A DNA stretch of 64,000 bases from Mycobacterium shinjukuense (GTDB taxonomy: Bacteria > Actinomycetota > Actinomycetes > Mycobacteriales > Mycobacteriaceae): NCBI RefSeq assembly GCF_010730055.1, contig NZ_AP022575.1, forward strand, positions 2,666,001-2,730,000. Direction: 5' to 3'. This document shows positions 15,783 through 25,531 of this stretch, piece after piece (position 1 is the stretch's first letter; every line of letters begins with the position of its first letter). The translations under genes and the position numbers were made by a program. Under the pieces are notes generated by a model that was given only the letters and a program-made list of their open reading frames with translations, searched no databases and was not told where the DNA came from.

Positions 15783-17078
15783 GTGACCAGCATCGAGCCG
15801 TGGCCGGCCCCGTACGCGCGGACGCCGGTGCGCGCCGCCGTGACCGTGCCCGGCTCCAAGTCGCAGACCAACCGGGCGCTGGTGCTGGCGGCGCTGGCGG
15901 CCGCCCAGGGCCAGGGCGCATCGACCATCACCGGGGCGCTGCGCAGCCGCGACACCGACCTGATGATCGGGGCCCTCACCACCCTGGGCCTGCGGGTGGA
16001 CGGGCCCGGCTCCGAATTATCCGTGGGCGGCCGCATCCACCCAGGCCCGGACGCGCGCGTGGACTGCGGTCTGGCGGGCACGGTCTTGCGCTTTGTTCCC
16101 CCGCTGGCGGCGCTGGCCGAGTCGGCGGTGGAATTCGACGGCGACAAGCAAGCCCGGGCCCGGCCGATCGCAGTGCTGCTGGATGCGCTGCGCTGCCTCG
16201 GCGTCCGGGTGGACGGTACGGCTCTGCCGTTTCGGGTGCGGGGCACCGGAACCGTCGCCGGCGGCACCGTGACCATCGACGCCTCCGCGTCGTCACAATT
16301 CGTGTCGGGCTTGCTGCTGTCCGGGGCATCGTTCACCGACGGCCTGACCGTGCGGCACGGCGGTGCGGCCCTGCCGTCCGCCCCGCACATCGCGATGACG
16401 GTGACGATGCTGCGCCAGGCCGGCGTCGATGTCGACGACTCGGTGCCGAACCGCTGGCGGGTGCCACCCGGTGTGATCAAGGCGCGGCATTGGGACGTGG
16501 AGCCGGACCTGACCAACGCGGTCGCATTCCTGGCCGCCGCTGTGGCCAGCGGCGGGAGCGTGCGAATCGCCGGGTGGCCGGCGGCCAGTGTGCAACCCGC
16601 CGACCACCTTCTGAGCATCTTACGGAAGCTGAATGCCGTTGTGAACCATACTGATTCGTCTCTTGAGGTGCGCGGATCGGCCAGCTACGGCGGGGTTGAC
16701 GTCGACCTGCGCGCCATCGGTGAGCTCACCCCGTCGGTCGCGGCGCTGGCGGCGTTGGCAACCCCGGGATCGGTGTCACGGTTGAGCGGTATCGCGCACC
16801 TGCGCGGCCACGAGACCGACCGGCTCGCCGCGCTGAGCACCGAGATCAACCGCCTGGGGGGTGATTGCCAGCAAACTCCCGACGGTCTGGTGATCACCGC
16901 GACGCCGCTGCGGCGGGGTGTCTGGCGAGCCCATGCCGACCACCGCATGGCGATGGCCGGGGCGATCGTCGGGTTGCGGGTGGCCGGCGTCGAGGTCGAC
17001 GACATCGCCGCCACCACCAAGACGCTGCCGGAGTTCCCGCAGCTGTGGACCGCGATGGTCATGGGATCCGGCGGTTGA
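15783..17078 (+). CDS. aroA: EPSP synthase (3-phosphoshikimate 1-carboxyvinyltransferase)
   Basis: A 431-residue enzyme transferring enolpyruvyl from PEP to shikimate 3-phosphate, the sixth step of the shikimate pathway. Visible signatures are [18 protein letters not shown] (about 21-38), the substrate-binding [40 protein letters not shown], and the C-terminal [19 protein letters not shown] at 15783 is the first start before the domain; AGGA lies 9 bases upstream. The stop overlaps the TTG start of the next gene, so the two are translationally coupled. Confidence 0.95.
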   Translation: MTSIEPWPAPYARTPVRAAVTVPGSKSQTNRALVLAALAAAQGQGASTITGALRSRDTDLMIGALTTLGLRVDGPGSELSVGGRIHPGPDARVDCGLAGTVLRFVPPLAALAESAVEFDGDKQARARPIAVLLDALRCLGVRVDGTALPFRVRGTGTVAGGTVTIDASASSQFVSGLLLSGASFTDGLTVRHGGAALPSAPHIAMTVTMLRQAGVDVDDSVPNRWRVPPGVIKARHWDVEPDLTNAVAFLAAAVASGGSVRIAGWPAASVQPADHLLSILRKLNAVVNHTDSSLEVRGSASYGGVDVDLRAIGELTPSVAALAALATPGSVSRLSGIAHLRGHETDRLAALSTEINRLGGDCQQTPDGLVITATPLRRGVWRAHADHRMAMAGAIVGLRVAGVEVDDIAATTKTLPEFPQLWTAMVMGSGG

Positions 17079-18067
17079 GGCCCGGCGACTACGACGAGTC
17101 CGACGTCAAGATTCGCTCGGGCACAGGGTCGCGACCCCGGACCAAGACCCGGCCCGAGCACGCCGACGCGGAGGCGGCCATGGTGGTCAGCGTCGACCGC
17201 GGCCGCTGGGGGTGTGCGCTCGGTGGGCGACCCGATCGCCGGGTGACGGCCATGCGCGCGCGTGAACTGGGCCGCACCTCGATCGTCGTCGGCGACAACG
17301 TCGACCTGGTGGGCGATCTGTCCGGGCGTCCGGACACCCTGGCCCGCATCGTGCGGCGGGGTCCGCGGCGAACGGTGTTGCGGCGCACCGCCGATGACAC
17401 CGACCCCACCGAGCGGGTGGTGGTCGCCAACGCGGACCAACTGCTGATCGTGGTGGCACTTGCCGACCCGCCGCCCCGCACCGGCCTGGTCGACCGGGCA
17501 CTGATCGCCGCCTACGCGGGTGGGCTCACGCCGATACTCTGCCTGACCAAGACCGACCTCGCCCCGCCCGGACCGTTCGCCGAGCAGTTCGTCGACCTGG
17601 ATCTCGAGGTGATCACCGCGGGACGCGACGATCCGCTGCTCGCGGTGGCCGACTTGCTCGACGGCAAGATCACCGTGCTGCTCGGACACTCCGGGGTCGG
17701 AAAGTCAACGCTGGTGAATCGTCTTGTCCCCGACGCCGATCGGGCGGTCGGCGAGGTGACCGAGATCGGCCGCGGGCGACACACCTCGTCCCAGTCGGTG
17801 GCGCTGCCCCTCGGCGATGGGCTGCCGAGCTTCGGCTGGGTGATCGACACCCCGGGAATCCGGTCGTTCGGCTTGGCCCACATCCAGCCCGGCGACGTGC
17901 TGCTGGCATTCTCCGACCTTGCCGACGCGGCCCGGGACTGCCCGCGCGGCTGCGGTCACATGGGCCCGCCGGCCGACCCGGAATGCGCGCTGGACACCCT
18001 GACCGGGCCGGCCGGGCGCCGCGTCACCGCCGCCCGTCGACTCCTGAAGGTGCTCGGGCAGACGTGA
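17075..18067 (+). CDS. rsgA: RsgA-family circularly permuted GTPase, Rv3228 homologue
   Basis: A 330-residue ribosome small-subunit-dependent GTPase that helps 30S maturation. The permuted motif order G4-G1-G3 is seen: TKTD (G4), then GHSGVGKST (G1), then DTPG (G3). An OB-like domain precedes it (about 40-95), and a C-terminal zinc-binding segment [16 protein letters not shown] follows. The start is a TTG overlapping the aroA stop by 4 bases (TTGA), giving the length known for Rv3228. Confidence 0.92.
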   Translation: MRPGDYDESDVKIRSGTGSRPRTKTRPEHADAEAAMVVSVDRGRWGCALGGRPDRRVTAMRARELGRTSIVVGDNVDLVGDLSGRPDTLARIVRRGPRRTVLRRTADDTDPTERVVVANADQLLIVVALADPPPRTGLVDRALIAAYAGGLTPILCLTKTDLAPPGPFAEQFVDLDLEVITAGRDDPLLAVADLLDGKITVLLGHSGVGKSTLVNRLVPDADRAVGEVTEIGRGRHTSSQSVALPLGDGLPSFGWVIDTPGIRSFGLAHIQPGDVLLAFSDLADAARDCPRGCGHMGPPADPECALDTLTGPAGRRVTAARRLLKVLGQT

Positions 18068-18145
18068 CCGGACCGCCGAGCGCGCGTGTCCGTACGCCGA
18101 CACGCCGGCCGCGCCGACATTGTGCGCGCGCTCGCACGACAGGGA

Positions 18146-19423
18146 TTAGGCCGGGCGGCCGTCGGTGCGCCCCGCTCGCGTGCCACGGTCGCGTCGCCAG
18201 CCGCGGACGATGGCGATCGCGGTCTTGAGCCCGCGCCGACGCCCGGTCGTCGGGTCGGTGCGTGCGAAACCCGGGTCCAGATCGGCGAACATCCGCTCGC
18301 TGCGGGTCTCCGGCGCGTCGTCGGGGCTGTCGCGCAGGTACGTGTCCGGCAACGACAACTTGGCCAGGGTGCGCCACGTCTTGGCGTACTGCACCAGAAA
18401 CGAGCCCGTGGTGTACGGCAAGTCGTACTTGTCGCAGACCGCACGCACCCGCACCGAGATCTCGGCAAGCCGGTTGCTCGGCAGATCCGGATACAAATGG
18501 TGCTCGATCTGGTGGCACAGGTTGCCGCTCATGAACCGCAGCGCCGGCCCGGCGTTGAAGTTGGCGCTACCCAGCAGCTGCCGCAGATACCACTGGCCCT
18601 TGGTCTCCCCCACCATGTCGGTCTTGCTGAACTTCTCGGCGCCATCCGGGAAATGCCCACAGAAAATGACGGCGTTGGACCACACGTTGCGGATCACGTT
18701 GGCCGTCGCGTTGGCCGTCACGGTGGACCGGTATGTCGCCGCGGGCGACAGCGAGGTCAACGCCGGAAACGCCACATAGTCCTTGAACACCTGACGACCG
18801 GCCTTGGCGGAGAACTCACGCACCCGGATCCTGGTGGTCTCGCGGTCGGCCCGCCCCTTGAGGATCTTGCCGATCTCCAAGTGCTGCAACGCGACTCCCC
18901 ACTCGAAGCCGATCGCAAGAATGGTGTTCCACACCACGTTGAGCAGGTTGAAGCGCTTCCAGGGCTGGTCTCGGGTGACGCGCAACATGCCGTAGCCGAC
19001 GTCGTCATCCATGCCGAGGATGTTGGTGTACTTGTGGTGCACGAAGTTGTGGGTGTATCGCCAGTGCCTGGACGACCCGCTCATGTCCCACTCCCAGGTC
19101 GCCGAGTGAATCTCGGGGTCGTTCATCCAGTCCCACTGGCCGTGCATCACGTTGTGGCCGATCTCCATGTTCTCGATGATCTTGGCCACGCCCAGGGTCA
19201 CCGCTCCCGCCCACCAGGCGCTGCGCCGCGAGCTGGCGGCCAGCAGCAGCCGGCCACCGACCTCCAGCGCACGCTGCGCGGCGATGGTGCGGCGAATGTA
19301 GCGAGCGTCGCGCTCGCCGCGAGCGTCTTCCACGTCCCGGCGGATGGCGTCCAGCTCGGCCGCCAGGCTGTCGATGTCGGCGTCGGTCAGATGCGCGAAT
19401 ACGTCGACGTCGGTGATCGCCAT
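18146..19423 (-). CDS. desA3: membrane acyl-CoA desaturase DesA3
   Basis: A 425-residue membrane-bound di-iron desaturase that introduces the delta-9 double bond in stearoyl-CoA to give oleate. The three histidine boxes are H90-NVM-H94, H125-NFV-HH130 and H304-QIE-HH309. Hydrophobic segments lie at about 72-84, 160-175 and 218-230. In M. tuberculosis it works with the NADPH oxidoreductase Rv3230c, encoded just upstream here as well (73-bp gap). A palindromic operator at 19460-19485 lies immediately upstream. Confidence 0.95.
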   Translation of the reverse strand: MAITDVDVFAHLTDADIDSLAAELDAIRRDVEDARGERDARYIRRTIAAQRALEVGGRLLLAASSRRSAWWAGAVTLGVAKIIENMEIGHNVMHGQWDWMNDPEIHSATWEWDMSGSSRHWRYTHNFVHHKYTNILGMDDDVGYGMLRVTRDQPWKRFNLLNVVWNTILAIGFEWGVALQHLEIGKILKGRADRETTRIRVREFSAKAGRQVFKDYVAFPALTSLSPAATYRSTVTANATANVIRNVWSNAVIFCGHFPDGAEKFSKTDMVGETKGQWYLRQLLGSANFNAGPALRFMSGNLCHQIEHHLYPDLPSNRLAEISVRVRAVCDKYDLPYTTGSFLVQYAKTWRTLAKLSLPDTYLRDSPDDAPETRSERMFADLDPGFARTDPTTGRRRGLKTAIAIVRGWRRDRGTRAGRTDGRPA

Positions 19424-19459
19424 CGTCTTCTCCCTGCGTCAGTCGTTGACCTACCACCC

Positions 19460-19485
19460 GGTAAGCTACGATTCCGTAGGTTACC
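19460..19485. promoter_or_regulatory. palindromic operator upstream of desA3
   Basis: A 26-bp imperfect palindrome with arms GGTAAgCTACGa and cCGTAGgTTACC around a TT centre. It is 37 bp upstream of the desA3 start. The same motif recurs at 20728-20753 upstream of the reductase gene, which supports a shared repressor, most likely of the TetR family (inference). Confidence 0.75.
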
Positions 19486-19496
19486 AGTCAGTAGCT

Positions 19497-20657
19497 TTAG
19501 ATGTCGACCACGCAATCGCCGGATGCGGCCGATACGCAGGTCTGGATCCGAGTGCCGGGGTCGTGTTCCTTTCCCGTCCGCAGGTCGCGGACGTGGCCAT
19601 CCACCAGCTCGACCACGCACGACTGACAGATACCCATCCGGCAGCCAAAAGGCATCTGCACGCCGGCGCCCTCGCCCGCGTCCATCACCGATGTCGCCGC
19701 GTCGGCCACCACGCTCTTGCCGCTGCGGGCGAACGTCACCGTCCCGCCCGCACCGGCCGGCGCCGCCCTGGACACCGCGAACCGTTCCAGGTGCAGCCGA
19801 TCGCTGATGCCCGCCGATGACCAGACCCGCTCGGCCTGGTTGAGCAGGCCCTCCGGCCCACAGGCCCAGGTCTGGCGCGCACGCCAGTCCGGCACCAGCC
19901 GACCGAGCCGGGACAGGTCTAGCCGGCCTTCGACGCGGGTCTCCCGCACCGTCAACCGATACCCCGGGTAATCGTCGGCCAGCTCCGCCAGCTCGCCGCC
20001 GAACAGCATCTGCGATCGGGTGGGCGCCGAATGGAGGTGCGCGATGTCGGTGATCTGGTTGCGGCGGGCCAACGTCCGCAGCATCGACATCACCGGGGTG
20101 ATCCCCGATCCGGCGGTGAGGAACAGGATCGACGACGGCGCCGGGTCGGGCAGGACGAAGTTACCCCGCGGGGCGGCCAACCGCACGATGGTTCCCGGCG
20201 CCACCCCGGCCACCAAGTGCGTGGACAGAAAGCCCTCCGGCATGGCCTTGACGGTGATGGTCACGGTTCGTGACGACCGGGACCTCAACCCGAATCTCGC
20301 GGTCGCCGGGCTCGATGTCAGCGAGTACGACCGCCAGCGCCAACGCCCGTCGACCAGCAATCCAATCCCGATGTACTGGCCGGGCTGGTAGTCGAAACTG
20401 AAGCCCCAGCCCGGTTTGATGACCAAGGTCGCGGAATCTTCCGTTTCGCGGCGAACCTCCAGAATGCGGCCGCGCAGCTCCCGCGCGGACCACAGCGGAT
20501 TGGCCAGGTGCAGATAGTCGTCGGGCAGCAGCGGCGTGGTGATGCGGGTGGCGATCTTGCGCAGCGCGTGCCAGCCGGGGTGCCTGTCCGCCCCGACGAC
20601 GGTTGGGCGCTGTGTCTCTACGACCTTGGCGGTCAGCGCCGCCTGTTTTTTGCTCAT
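19497..20657 (-). CDS. ferredoxin/NADPH oxidoreductase partner of DesA3, Rv3230c homologue
   Basis: A 386-residue flavo-iron-sulfur electron transfer protein. An FAD-binding domain with [10 protein letters not shown] comes first (about 111-120), then an NAD(P) domain with [16 protein letters not shown], and a C-terminal plant-type [2Fe-2S] domain with C339-x4-C344-x2-C347 and C374. This single polypeptide passes electrons from NADPH to the desaturase diiron centre (known for Rv3230c). It is upstream of desA3 on the same strand. The ATG start at 20657 is preceded by GGAGC at short spacing. Confidence 0.94.
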   Translation of the reverse strand: MSKKQAALTAKVVETQRPTVVGADRHPGWHALRKIATRITTPLLPDDYLHLANPLWSARELRGRILEVRRETEDSATLVIKPGWGFSFDYQPGQYIGIGLLVDGRWRWRSYSLTSSPATARFGLRSRSSRTVTITVKAMPEGFLSTHLVAGVAPGTIVRLAAPRGNFVLPDPAPSSILFLTAGSGITPVMSMLRTLARRNQITDIAHLHSAPTRSQMLFGGELAELADDYPGYRLTVRETRVEGRLDLSRLGRLVPDWRARQTWACGPEGLLNQAERVWSSAGISDRLHLERFAVSRAAPAGAGGTVTFARSGKSVVADAATSVMDAGEGAGVQMPFGCRMGICQSCVVELVDGHVRDLRTGKEHDPGTRIQTCVSAASGDCVVDI

Positions 20658-20727
20658 CGAAAGCTCCTGCTCACGGTGCGGCCGCTAGCTTCGGGCGAGT
20701 GCGCGCCCGCCACCAAGGCTACGGTAG

Positions 20728-20753
20728 CGTAACCTACGGTTCCGTAGCTAGCG
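20728..20753. promoter_or_regulatory. second copy of the desA3 operator
   Basis: Contains the perfect palindrome CTACGG-TT-CCGTAG flanked by GTAAC and CTAGC; it aligns over about 20 of 26 positions with the reverse complement of the site at 19460-19485. An extra half-site CTACGG lies just outside, at 20719-20724. It sits about 70 bp upstream of the reductase start, directly between that gene and the stop of the next one. Confidence 0.75.
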
Positions 20754-20760
20754 GTGGACT

Positions 20761-21261
20761 TCACAGCAGGTCTAGCAGGAACGGCAGCTCCTGATTGGCA
20801 TACCAGGCCAGGTCGTGGTCCTGGGCGTCACCGACGATCAGCTCGGCGTCTTCGTCACCAAGGTCAGCGGCATCGATGGCCGCGATCGCCGCTGTCACGG
20901 CCGGCTCCGCGCCCACGTTGTCGACATATGCGGCGACGACCTGGTCCAGCGTGACGGGGGCAGCCAGCCTGACGACGGCGTCGTCGAGGTCGGGCCGATA
21001 CGTGACGTCGTCGACCTCGGCGGCCAACACCGCACGCCGGGGCGGCAGCGCGTCACCCACGTCGACGGCCAGCAGTCGCAGCGACGCCAGCGCCGCCTCG
21101 CGCAGCGCCACCTCGGCGAGTTCGTCATGGTCACCCTCGGCGTAGGACTCACGCAAGGTCGGTGTCACCGCAAAGGCGGTGCCGTTGACCGGCCACAACG
21201 AACCCTCGGCGACAAGGCTCTGCAACATGGCCAGGGTGGCCGGGATGTAAACCTGCGTCAT
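20761..21261 (-). CDS. conserved hypothetical protein, Rv3231c homologue
   Basis: A 166-residue acidic cytosolic protein with no membrane segment. The N-terminus MTQVYIPATLAMLQSLVAEG looks like a strand-helix start, and the C-terminal half is rich in Ala and Asp. I believe it belongs to an actinobacterial family of unknown function. It ends 8 bp from the operator upstream of the reductase and begins 10 bp after the ppk2 stop, so it is probably cotranscribed with ppk2. Confidence 0.8.
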   Translation of the reverse strand: MTQVYIPATLAMLQSLVAEGSLWPVNGTAFAVTPTLRESYAEGDHDELAEVALREAALASLRLLAVDVGDALPPRRAVLAAEVDDVTYRPDLDDAVVRLAAPVTLDQVVAAYVDNVGAEPAVTAAIAAIDAADLGDEDAELIVGDAQDHDLAWYANQELPFLLDLL

Positions 21262-21271
21262 GGGGCGAGCG

Positions 21272-22138
21272 CTAGCCCCCCATCAGCCTGGCAACATGGT
21301 CGTCGACATAGGTCGCCAGCTCCCGCGGAGGACGTCGATAGCCGGTGTTGTGCACCGGCCGCTGCGGCAGTTTGACCTTGGGCTTTTCCACATCGGTGTA
21401 GTCGATCGTGGATAGCAGGTGGGCCATCATGTTCAGCCGGGCATGCTTTTTGATATCGGATTCCACGATGTACCAGGGGCTGACCGGGGTATCGGTGTGC
21501 ACCATCATCTCGTCCTTGGCGCGCGAATAATCCCCCCAGCGATACACCGATTCCAGGTCCATCGGACTGAGTTTCCATTGCCGCAGCGGATCGTTCAGGC
21601 GCGCCTTGAACCTGCGCAGTTGCTCCGCTTCGGATACCGAAAACCAGTACTTGCGCAGCAGAATCCCGTCGTCGATCAGCATCTGTTCAAAGATCGGCGT
21701 CTGCCGCAGAAACAGCACATACTCCTGCGGCGTACAAAATCCCATGACCTTCTCGATGCCGGCGCGGTTGTACCACGACCGATCGAAGAGCACGATCTCG
21801 CCTTTGGCCGGCAGATGCGCGATGTAACGCTGGTAATACCACTGGCCGCGTTCCCGATCGGTCGGCATCGGCAATGCGGCGATATGTGCGATCCGCGGGC
21901 TGAGGTATTCGGTGATCCGTTTGATGGCGCCGCCCTTGCCGGCAGCATCGCGGCCTTCGAAGATGACCACCAGGCGTGCCCCGGAATGGCGCACCCACTC
22001 CTGCAACTTCACGAATTCCGTTTGCAGTCTTAATAATTCGGCCTCGTAGAGTTGGTCGGAAATCTTAGGTTTTGCCGGCGCAGTTGATTTCTTCTTCTTC
22101 GCCTTCGCCGGCGCCCCGTCGTTCGTCGCGGTGCCCAC
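21272..22138 (-). CDS. ppk2: polyphosphate kinase 2
   Basis: A 288-residue PPK2 family enzyme that uses polyphosphate to phosphorylate nucleoside diphosphates, favouring GTP synthesis in the M. tuberculosis homologue. Walker A GRDAAGKGG lies at 62-70, the Walker B/lid DRSWYNR follows near 118, and the conserved KYWFSVSEAEQLRRF motif is present. A Lys-rich N-terminal stretch (residues 12-24) precedes the domain. The start ATG at 22138 fits the family length. Confidence 0.95.
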   Translation of the reverse strand: MGTATNDGAPAKAKKKKSTAPAKPKISDQLYEAELLRLQTEFVKLQEWVRHSGARLVVIFEGRDAAGKGGAIKRITEYLSPRIAHIAALPMPTDRERGQWYYQRYIAHLPAKGEIVLFDRSWYNRAGIEKVMGFCTPQEYVLFLRQTPIFEQMLIDDGILLRKYWFSVSEAEQLRRFKARLNDPLRQWKLSPMDLESVYRWGDYSRAKDEMMVHTDTPVSPWYIVESDIKKHARLNMMAHLLSTIDYTDVEKPKVKLPQRPVHNTGYRRPPRELATYVDDHVARLMGG

Positions 22139-22179
22139 ATCAACGGATGCTATCGCCCCCCAGCGGTTTTGACCCCGGA

Positions 22180-23589
22180 CTACCGCGAGGCTTCCAGAAG
22201 CTCGTCCAGCGATTGGTGCAGCAAACCGGGCAGCAGGTCAACGTCGCTCATCGCGTCACGGTCGGCGTTGATTCCGAAATACAGCATGCCGTTGTAGGAC
22301 GTCACGCTGATCGCCAGCGCCTGATTGTGCAGCAGTGGCGGCACGGCGTAAGCCTCCAGCAGCGTGGTGCCGGCGACATAGAGCGGTGACTGCGCCCCGG
22401 GGGCGTTGGTGACCAGCAGGTTGAACAACCGGGCCGAATAACTGGTGGCCACCCGAACGCCCATGGCGTGCAGGGTGGCCGGCGCAAAACCCGACAGCGT
22501 GACGATGGTCCGGGCGTCCACCAGACTGGCCGCCGTCGGATTCGACTCGGTGGCGTGCGCGATCTGTGACAGCCGTACCACGGCGTTACGCTCCCCCACC
22601 GGCAGGTCGACCAGAAAGGGCGTCACCTGGCTCATCGCCTGGCCGGGGCCGGTTGCATCGAGTTGGTCGTCGACGTAGACCGACAGCGGCGCCATCGCGC
22701 GCACCGTCGCCGTGGGCGCCAGCGTCTCCCCGCGTGACATCAGCCAGTTGCTCAGCGCGCCCGCTATCACCGCCAGCACCACGTCATGGATGTCGCAGTC
22801 ATAGCGTGCACGCACGGCGCGATAGTCCTCCAAACGTCCACGGGCAACCGTGAACCGGCGATTGCGCGACACGGTGGCGTTGAGCGGGCTGCTGGGCGCG
22901 GTGCCGCGCGCCACGGTGCGCACGACGTCGAGCATTCGGCGGCCGGCGTCGACCAGTTGGCCATGATTTGTGGCCAACCCGGCGAGCACCGATCCGGCCG
23001 CCTGCAGCTGCGCGCCCGGCCCCACGATCCAGTCGCCGATCGCGCCCAGCACCAACCGCGTGGTGCCGGGGTCGCGCTCGGGTACCCAGATGTCTTCGGG
23101 AAACGCCGGTGGACGCCGCGTCCGATCGGCGATCACGTGGCCCAGTGCCAGCGCCGTCACACCGTTGATCAGGGCCTGGTGCGACTTGGTGTAGAGGGCG
23201 ACGCGGTTTTTCTCCAGACCCTCGACGAGGTACATCTCCCACAGGGGCCGCGACTTGTCCAGCGGTCGGGCGGCCAGCCGCGCGATCAACTCGTGCAGTT
23301 GCTCGTCACTGCCCGGTGACGGCAGCGCCGACCGCCGCACGTGGTAGGTGATGTCGAAATCGCGGTCGTCAATCCACACCGGCCGGGCCAGGGCCACCTT
23401 CACTTCCCGAACCCGCTTCCGGTAGCGCGGTATCTGCGGTAGCCGCTGCTCGACGGTGGCCAGCAGCGTCTCGTAGCTCAGGCCGGCCCGTGGCCGGCGC
23501 AGAATCAGCAACGACCCGACGTACATCGGGGTGGCAGAGCTCTCCAGCCGAAAGAAGGACGCGTCCGCAGTGGACAACCGGGTCACCAT
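22180..23589 (-). CDS. tgs3: wax ester synthase/diacylglycerol acyltransferase Tgs3, intact
   Basis: A 469-residue member of the mycobacterial WS/DGAT (triacylglycerol synthase) family. The N-terminal MVTRLSTADASFFRLES and PLWEMYLVEGL are typical. The active-site motif HHxxxDG is replaced by HQALING at 137-143, so the second (catalytic) His is Gln and Asp is Asn. AAGGAGG lies 9-15 bases before the ATG at 23589; longer starts in frame up to 23823 lack similarity. In M. tuberculosis the same region is annotated as two genes, Rv3233c and Rv3234c; here it is one open frame. Confidence 0.88.
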   Translation of the reverse strand: MVTRLSTADASFFRLESSATPMYVGSLLILRRPRAGLSYETLLATVEQRLPQIPRYRKRVREVKVALARPVWIDDRDFDITYHVRRSALPSPGSDEQLHELIARLAARPLDKSRPLWEMYLVEGLEKNRVALYTKSHQALINGVTALALGHVIADRTRRPPAFPEDIWVPERDPGTTRLVLGAIGDWIVGPGAQLQAAGSVLAGLATNHGQLVDAGRRMLDVVRTVARGTAPSSPLNATVSRNRRFTVARGRLEDYRAVRARYDCDIHDVVLAVIAGALSNWLMSRGETLAPTATVRAMAPLSVYVDDQLDATGPGQAMSQVTPFLVDLPVGERNAVVRLSQIAHATESNPTAASLVDARTIVTLSGFAPATLHAMGVRVATSYSARLFNLLVTNAPGAQSPLYVAGTTLLEAYAVPPLLHNQALAISVTSYNGMLYFGINADRDAMSDVDLLPGLLHQSLDELLEASR

Positions 23590-23700
23590 GAGTGCCCTGT
23601 CCTCCTTGTCACCTTCATCGCTCCGCCCAACGTCGTCGCCCACGTTAACCACCGGCCCGGCCGCCTCACGCCGCGGGTACACACTGGCTCGGTTTGTGCG

Positions 23701-24366
23701 ATGATGACCGGCGATCGGTCTGCCGACTCTCCAGCAGGCTGCCATCCCGTCACCCGAGTTGGTTCCATCGTTTGGCTTGGAGAGTGCCCGTTGACCATCG
23801 ATCCCACCGTGGGCCCGCCCCACCGCGACACCTTCGCCGTCACACCCGTGGTCGACTACGAACCCCCGACGCGGAATGTTCCGCGCTGCCGGCTACCATC
23901 GCACGCGCCGCCGCGGCCGCATACCCCGCGTGCCGCCCGGCGAGCACACCGCGACCACGTTGGCCGGCATCCGGCGACCATGACCGCGCAGGCCATGACA
24001 CCGGCCCTATCGGCGTCGATGCGCGAGGCGGCGATATTCGCCGACGCCGCGCTGCGCCGAATCCTGGAAGTCATCGACCGCCGCCGTCCAGCCACCCAGT
24101 TGCGGCGGCTGCTGGCACCCGGCCTGGTGGACTCCGTGGTCTCGGTCAGCCGCACGGTCGCCGCCCAGACCGGCGAACCGGGGGGCGCGGCGGTGCTTCG
24201 CCGGATGCGGCTCCAACCGGTGGAGGGCGACGCCCGGCGGGGCGCGGCCGAGGTCTCCGGCAGCTATAGCCGGGGGCACCGCATGCACGCGATCGCCTGC
24301 CGGGTGGAACGGGGGGACGCTACCGGCGCGGCCCGGTGGCTGGTGGTTGCCCTGCACGTCGGTTGA
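23701..24366 (+). CDS. Rv3235-family protein of unknown function
   Basis: A 221-residue Ala/Arg/Pro-rich protein. Only the C-terminal ~120 residues look folded: a helical part (SMREAAIFADAALRRILEVI) and a strand-rich end (RRMRLQPVEG, HRMHAIACRVERG, RWLVVALHVG), resembling the actinobacterial Rv3235 family found near secA. The start is uncertain: ATG 23701 has no ribosome binding site, while TTG 23791 is preceded by GGAGAG at 23779-23784 and would give 191 residues. The role is unknown. Confidence 0.75.
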   Translation: MMTGDRSADSPAGCHPVTRVGSIVWLGECPLTIDPTVGPPHRDTFAVTPVVDYEPPTRNVPRCRLPSHAPPRPHTPRAARRAHRDHVGRHPATMTAQAMTPALSASMREAAIFADAALRRILEVIDRRRPATQLRRLLAPGLVDSVVSVSRTVAAQTGEPGGAAVLRRMRLQPVEGDARRGAAEVSGSYSRGHRMHAIACRVERGDATGAARWLVVALHVG

Positions 24367-24381
24367 CGGGGGTTGACGGAA

Positions 24382-25527
24382 TCAGGCGCCGGCCGGCACT
24401 GCGCCCCCGGTGAACCGGGACAGCACCGGACCCACGATCGCCATGGTGAAGACGTATGAGGTGGCCAACGCGGCCACCGTGGGCACCGACGTGCCGACCA
24501 ATCCGACGATGATCAGCGAAAACTCTCCCCGGGCGATCAGCGCCGCGCCGGCGCGCAGCTGCCCGCGCCGGGCCACCCCATCGCGGTTGGCGGCGAACAT
24601 CCCGGTGAGCACCTTGGTTGCCGCCGTGACCACGGCCAACGCAATGGCAACCGGAAGCATTGGCAGCAGCTCCTGCGGATCGACCGACAGTCCGATCGCC
24701 AAGAAAAAGATCGCCGCAAACAGATCCCGAAGGGGACCCAGCACCTTGCGCGCCCGGTCTGCCGTCTCACCGGTCAGGGTCAGGCCCACCAAGAACGCCC
24801 CCACCGCGGCCGACGCGTGCACGGTTTCGGCCAAGGCCGCCACCATCAGGGTGATGCCCAGGACTCTGAGCAGCAGTTGCTCGGAATCCGGGTGCGCCAC
24901 CAGGCGGCCCACGTGATGGCCCCAGTGATAGGACGCGACAAACGCCGCGACCAGAACACCGACGGCGGCCAACGCGCCGCCCACGGCAACCACCCAGCTG
25001 CCCCGCGATGCCAGCACCGTAAACAGCGGCAGATAACCGGCCATCGCGAAGTCTTCCAGCACCAGCACCGACAGCACCGCCGGCGTCTCACGGTTGCCCA
25101 GGCGTCCCAGGTCCTCCAGCAGCCGCGCGATGACACCCGACGAGGAGATGTAGGTGACGCCGGCCAACGCCAGGATGGCGACCCCGTCCAGCCCCAGCAA
25201 CCAGCCCGCCACCGCACCGGGGGTGGCGTTGAGGACGATGTCGACACCGGCCGAGGGCAGGTGGCGTCGCAAGCTGCTGGCGAATTCCGTGGTGGAGAAT
25301 TCCAGACCCAACGTCAGCAGCAGCAACACCACACCGATGGGCGCACCCGTGGTGATGAAGTCGTCGGCAGCGGGCACCGACACGACGCCGCCCTTACCCA
25401 GCGAAAGACCCGTCAACAGATACACCGGGATGGGGGACAACGCGAACCGGCGAGCGACCGCGCCCACCGACGCCAAGGCGACCAGGAGGGCACCTACTTC
25501 AAATAGCAGCGCCCCCGAAACTTGCAC
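24382..25527 (-). CDS. kefB: monovalent cation:proton antiporter (KefB/KhtU-type)
   Basis: A 381-residue integral membrane antiporter of the CPA2/Na-H exchanger family, with about 11-12 hydrophobic segments across the whole length. The conserved LLLLTLGLEF, YISSSGVIARLLEDLG and SAAVGAFLVGLTL segments are visible. It lacks the C-terminal TrkA-N domain of E. coli KefB; instead a separate TrkA-C protein is encoded 4 bp upstream, as in the KhtTU system of Bacillus, which exports potassium. It is convergent with the Rv3235-family gene. Confidence 0.9.
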   Translation of the reverse strand: MQVSGALLFEVGALLVALASVGAVARRFALSPIPVYLLTGLSLGKGGVVSVPAADDFITTGAPIGVVLLLLTLGLEFSTTEFASSLRRHLPSAGVDIVLNATPGAVAGWLLGLDGVAILALAGVTYISSSGVIARLLEDLGRLGNRETPAVLSVLVLEDFAMAGYLPLFTVLASRGSWVVAVGGALAAVGVLVAAFVASYHWGHHVGRLVAHPDSEQLLLRVLGITLMVAALAETVHASAAVGAFLVGLTLTGETADRARKVLGPLRDLFAAIFFLAIGLSVDPQELLPMLPVAIALAVVTAATKVLTGMFAANRDGVARRGQLRAGAALIARGEFSLIIVGLVGTSVPTVAALATSYVFTMAIVGPVLSRFTGGAVPAGA

Positions 25528-25531
25528 CGGC

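Noticed and set aside
18086..19807. A 573-codon plus-strand frame opposite desA3
   Set aside because: DesA3 has three histidine boxes on the minus strand; the antisense product is Arg/Gln-rich with no motif.
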